The translations under genes and the position numbers were made by a program. A DNA stretch of 64,000 bases from positions 60,001 through 124,000 of the forward strand of contig MPNW01000007.1 of the NCBI GenBank assembly GCA_011800805.1, written 5' to 3'. Positions 62,301 through 64,000 of this stretch are shown here, piece by piece. The notes under the pieces were generated by a model. The model was not told the origin of the DNA, did no database searches, and was given only the letters and a program-made list of their open reading frames with translations. Within the stretch, counting starts at the first letter, position 1. Each line of letters opens with the position of its first letter. This DNA is from Hirudo medicinalis. Lineage: Eukaryota; Annelida; Clitellata; Hirudinida; Hirudinidae.

Positions 62301-64000
62301 AATACATTTAAGCATAAAAATGTCTAAAAAGTATTTCCTCAAAAAATCGTCTCAGATCCCATGACACGAGAAGAGTCGACATAAATCTGAATTCTTCCAA
62401 CGGGGAGGGGGGTTACATCTTGGTGGTTTATAGCGCAAATCTGTGCACGCGGTTTGAATGCATTAGGAGGAACTTAAATTATACATCTGATATCCGACCG
62501 AACATTTTTATTTTGTTAGCCTCGGACGGCTCTTTAATTTATCTCGCATGCTAAGATTTGGAGAGAATACATTTTTTTTTTATAAAATAAAAACACGAAT
62601 CTCCCGGCTTAATTAAAAGCAGTTCGTACTTTTCAAAATGTTGGTGAGAATCTTCGAGAACCTCCCTGTGAACAGACAGTCTGGTAGCTCCTTTAGGAAC
62701 GCTTTCAGAACGTCTGCAAGATCGTGTACTGATGACTCTTCGTAGTCTATTGATTCTGAAAGTACAAGTTATAATAACAATAACAACGACGATGATGGTA
62801 ATGATATAATATTAATAACAAATAATAATAATAATAATAACACATTTATTGTTGCTGTTATTAGTATCATTATACATGCATTAATCCATCGTGAATGGTG
62901 GGATTACAAAACACTGGTTGAATTTTTTAACACGCACGATCTAAGCCTAACAAAACCTCCATTGAGAAGTACTCTTTCAATGAAGCACTGCGCAATTCAA
63001 AAGAACGTCATGCTTCAAAGATGCTGCAAGTAAAACCTTTTCACAGTTCATTTGATAACAGCCACCTAAAGGCCAATTATTACGCAAGCACCACCTATCA
63101 TCAGGTAGTTCAAGTCGCTCATAATAAATGCAGCTAATATTCGTGAATATTCAAAACAAATAGAATAAATCAAAAGGCAAATATAATTACTAATTCTCTC
63201 AACATCTGCCTGGTCACAAAGCAGTCTAACCTGGATCAGACACAATGGCGTCTTTCAGTGCCTGGACTCTCACTTTGGCACCAGCCTTTCGAAAAATTCC
63301 ATCGCAGTCCTCGATGGACCTTCTCAATTTCTTCATGGCGAGAAGGACGCACTTTGGCAGGGCCTGGCCATACCTGATCCTCAGAACCTCCAGGGGCACT
63401 CCAAAGACAGCCCTTTGGGGGTAATCGGAGAGGCACACGGCCTTCTGCTTCCTGTTCATCAGGCTGTTGGTGCACGAACAATTACAAAGTGTCTCAACAA
63501 TCACGATCATCCAAGCACTTTAGCATAATTTGTTGTTGTATTTTTATTATGATTAAAGTCTGACTTTGATGAGAGCTTCAATGAAGTGAAGCATGTTTCC
63601 GCCATCATGCCCACGATCACCCATTTTTACGAACGTTTTTGTAGAATAAAAAGATATTAGAAATGACGGAAATGATCATTATTGAGAGCCCATCAAGAAC
63701 ATCTGTTCGTCGAATTGTAAACACAGAAAAGTGGGTGGGTCTGACTCATCCTTCAGAAGCACGCATCCAGATGATAACAAACATTTATTTAGCGCCCTCG
63801 GCATAATTCCAGGGGTTAAGTTAAGTTCTACCTACATCAGAGTACGTTCTGAGTCCAGCTCAGGTTTTGAACCGCTTATCTCTGGAGTACAAAAAAACTT
63901 TTAGAACCAACGATAAACAACGTCCTCACTTCTTCCAGCTCTTCCTGCTTATCGATCCATATTTCTCCAGTATCGATGAAATCCTGAGCAAGCAATATCT
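59311..64000 (-). CDS. DLC1: RhoGAP-START protein of the DLC1/STARD13/STARD8 family, 5' part outside window
   Basis: Rho GTPase-activating protein with a C-terminal START lipid-binding domain. Exons in transcript order: 63930..64000 (incomplete), 63231..~63469, 62630..62755, 61805..61935, 61434..61607, 61101..61253, 60376..60737, 59799..59975, 59311..59434. The RhoGAP begins with AVFGVPLEVLRIRYGQALPK, has the arginine finger in GIFRKAGAKVRVQAL, then YEESSVHDLADVLKAFLKELP, DVPKDLHMESIQACLVLMP and MNASNLALCLSPSFFHLES. START shows YPLRLWRCSMLVEAPPVEVL, RHLWDFDLLKWRWLE, FQYVLNSMAPHPPR, HYHIEPCGSGRCRLT and GHSLSWYN, and stops after LPETKV. This order is found only in the DLC family, which inactivates RhoA at focal adhesions. 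The SAM domain and Ser-rich linker should lie beyond 64000. Phases agree at every junction checked. The intron 61936-62629 contains a SINE. Confidence 0.95.
60976..61058. repeat. 16-bp tandem repeat in DLC1-like intron
   Basis: Five copies of a unit near ACATGAAAATATGGTT, one with GCTT in place of GGTT. Purely intronic. Confidence 0.9.
62051..62184 (+). mobile_element. tRNA-derived SINE, copy 1
   Basis: Carries a box A (TGGCCGAATGG, 62064-62074), a box B (GTTCGAAAC, 62123-62131) and a 3' tail GGAGCGCTATATAAATGATT, as expected for a SINE mobilised by an L2-type LINE. Its body matches copy 2 at 34819-34948. It is inserted in a DLC1-like intron, antisense to the gene. Confidence 0.85.
62185..62232 (+). 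repeat. GCGCC/ATGTAAATT-tail repeat relic next to SINE 1
   Basis: AAAAAGCGCCTCTGATGCTA, then CGCATACGGCGCTATGTAAATTC. It directly follows the SINE and repeats the same kind of 3' tail, so this is either a second nested insertion or a duplicated tail. The same unit occurs at 32645-32698 and 13136-13188. Confidence 0.6.
62790..62850. repeat. AAT/AAC microsatellite
   Basis: Short trinucleotide tract in the DLC1-like intron between 62756 and 63230. Confidence 0.8.
63781..63892 (-). mobile_element. Probable SINE relic, copy 3
   Basis: On the minus strand a box-B-like GCGGTTCAAAACCTG is followed about 75 nt later by GAGGGCGCTAAATAAATG, the shared 3' tail. The body differs from copies 1 and 2 and no clear box A is seen, so this is a different or 5'-truncated subfamily. 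Confidence 0.4.

Overview
This is nuclear DNA from an invertebrate animal. The genes are intron-rich with GT-AG introns of about 60 bp to 1.5 kb, the sequence is AT-rich, and trinucleotide microsatellites, L2-like LINE debris and tRNA-derived SINEs are common. The gene set is typically metazoan: SARM1, PEX1, a CP2/LSF factor, intersectin, a DLC1-type RhoGAP, alpha-arrestin and SPICE1. A beta-class carbonic anhydrase argues against a vertebrate. I cannot name the phylum. All exon models were built by hand from splice sites, reading phase and family similarity; models with every exon closed and a total divisible by three are marked as such.

Layout. 0.7-4.1 kb (-): SARM1 NAD hydrolase. 5.6-8.0 kb (+): LRR/FN3 membrane protein with a one-base frameshift. 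8.7-9.3 kb (-): orphan Cys-rich single-pass membrane protein. 9.7-12.5 kb (-): short SPICE1-like centriole protein. 12.5-15.3 kb: no gene. 15.3-17.2 kb (+): alpha-arrestin. 17.2-20.3 kb: no clear gene. 20.3 kb (+): histone H2A, convergent with PEX1 (-, 20.9-24.7 kb). 25.6-26.8 kb (-): beta-carbonic anhydrase, divergent from a CP2-family transcription factor (+, 27.3-32.8 kb, 17 exons). 33.8-44.1 kb (-): short-form intersectin with very large Q/P-rich exons; an L2-like LINE corpse sits in one intron and a SINE in another. 44.4-45.3 kb (+): doubtful small gene. 45.5-46.5 kb (-): secreted antistasin-type Cys-rich protein. 46.5-53.9 kb: repeat-rich, with a microRNA-like hairpin at 51.2 kb. 53.9-57.3 kb (+): Thr-rich single-pass membrane protein. 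57.3-59.3 kb: microsatellites. 59.3 kb to the window end (-): RhoGAP-START protein of the DLC1 family, its 5' part outside the window.

The genes are unrelated housekeeping, signalling and trafficking loci; I see no operon or defence-type cluster. The most unusual items are the near-perfect miRNA-like hairpin, a set of LINE/SINE relics sharing one 3' tail (GCGCYATATAAATG-like), the frameshifted LRR gene, the polyglutamine-rich intersectin that appears to lack one SH3 domain, a 93-bp duplication carrying two perfect CRE palindromes, and several orphan secreted or membrane proteins.
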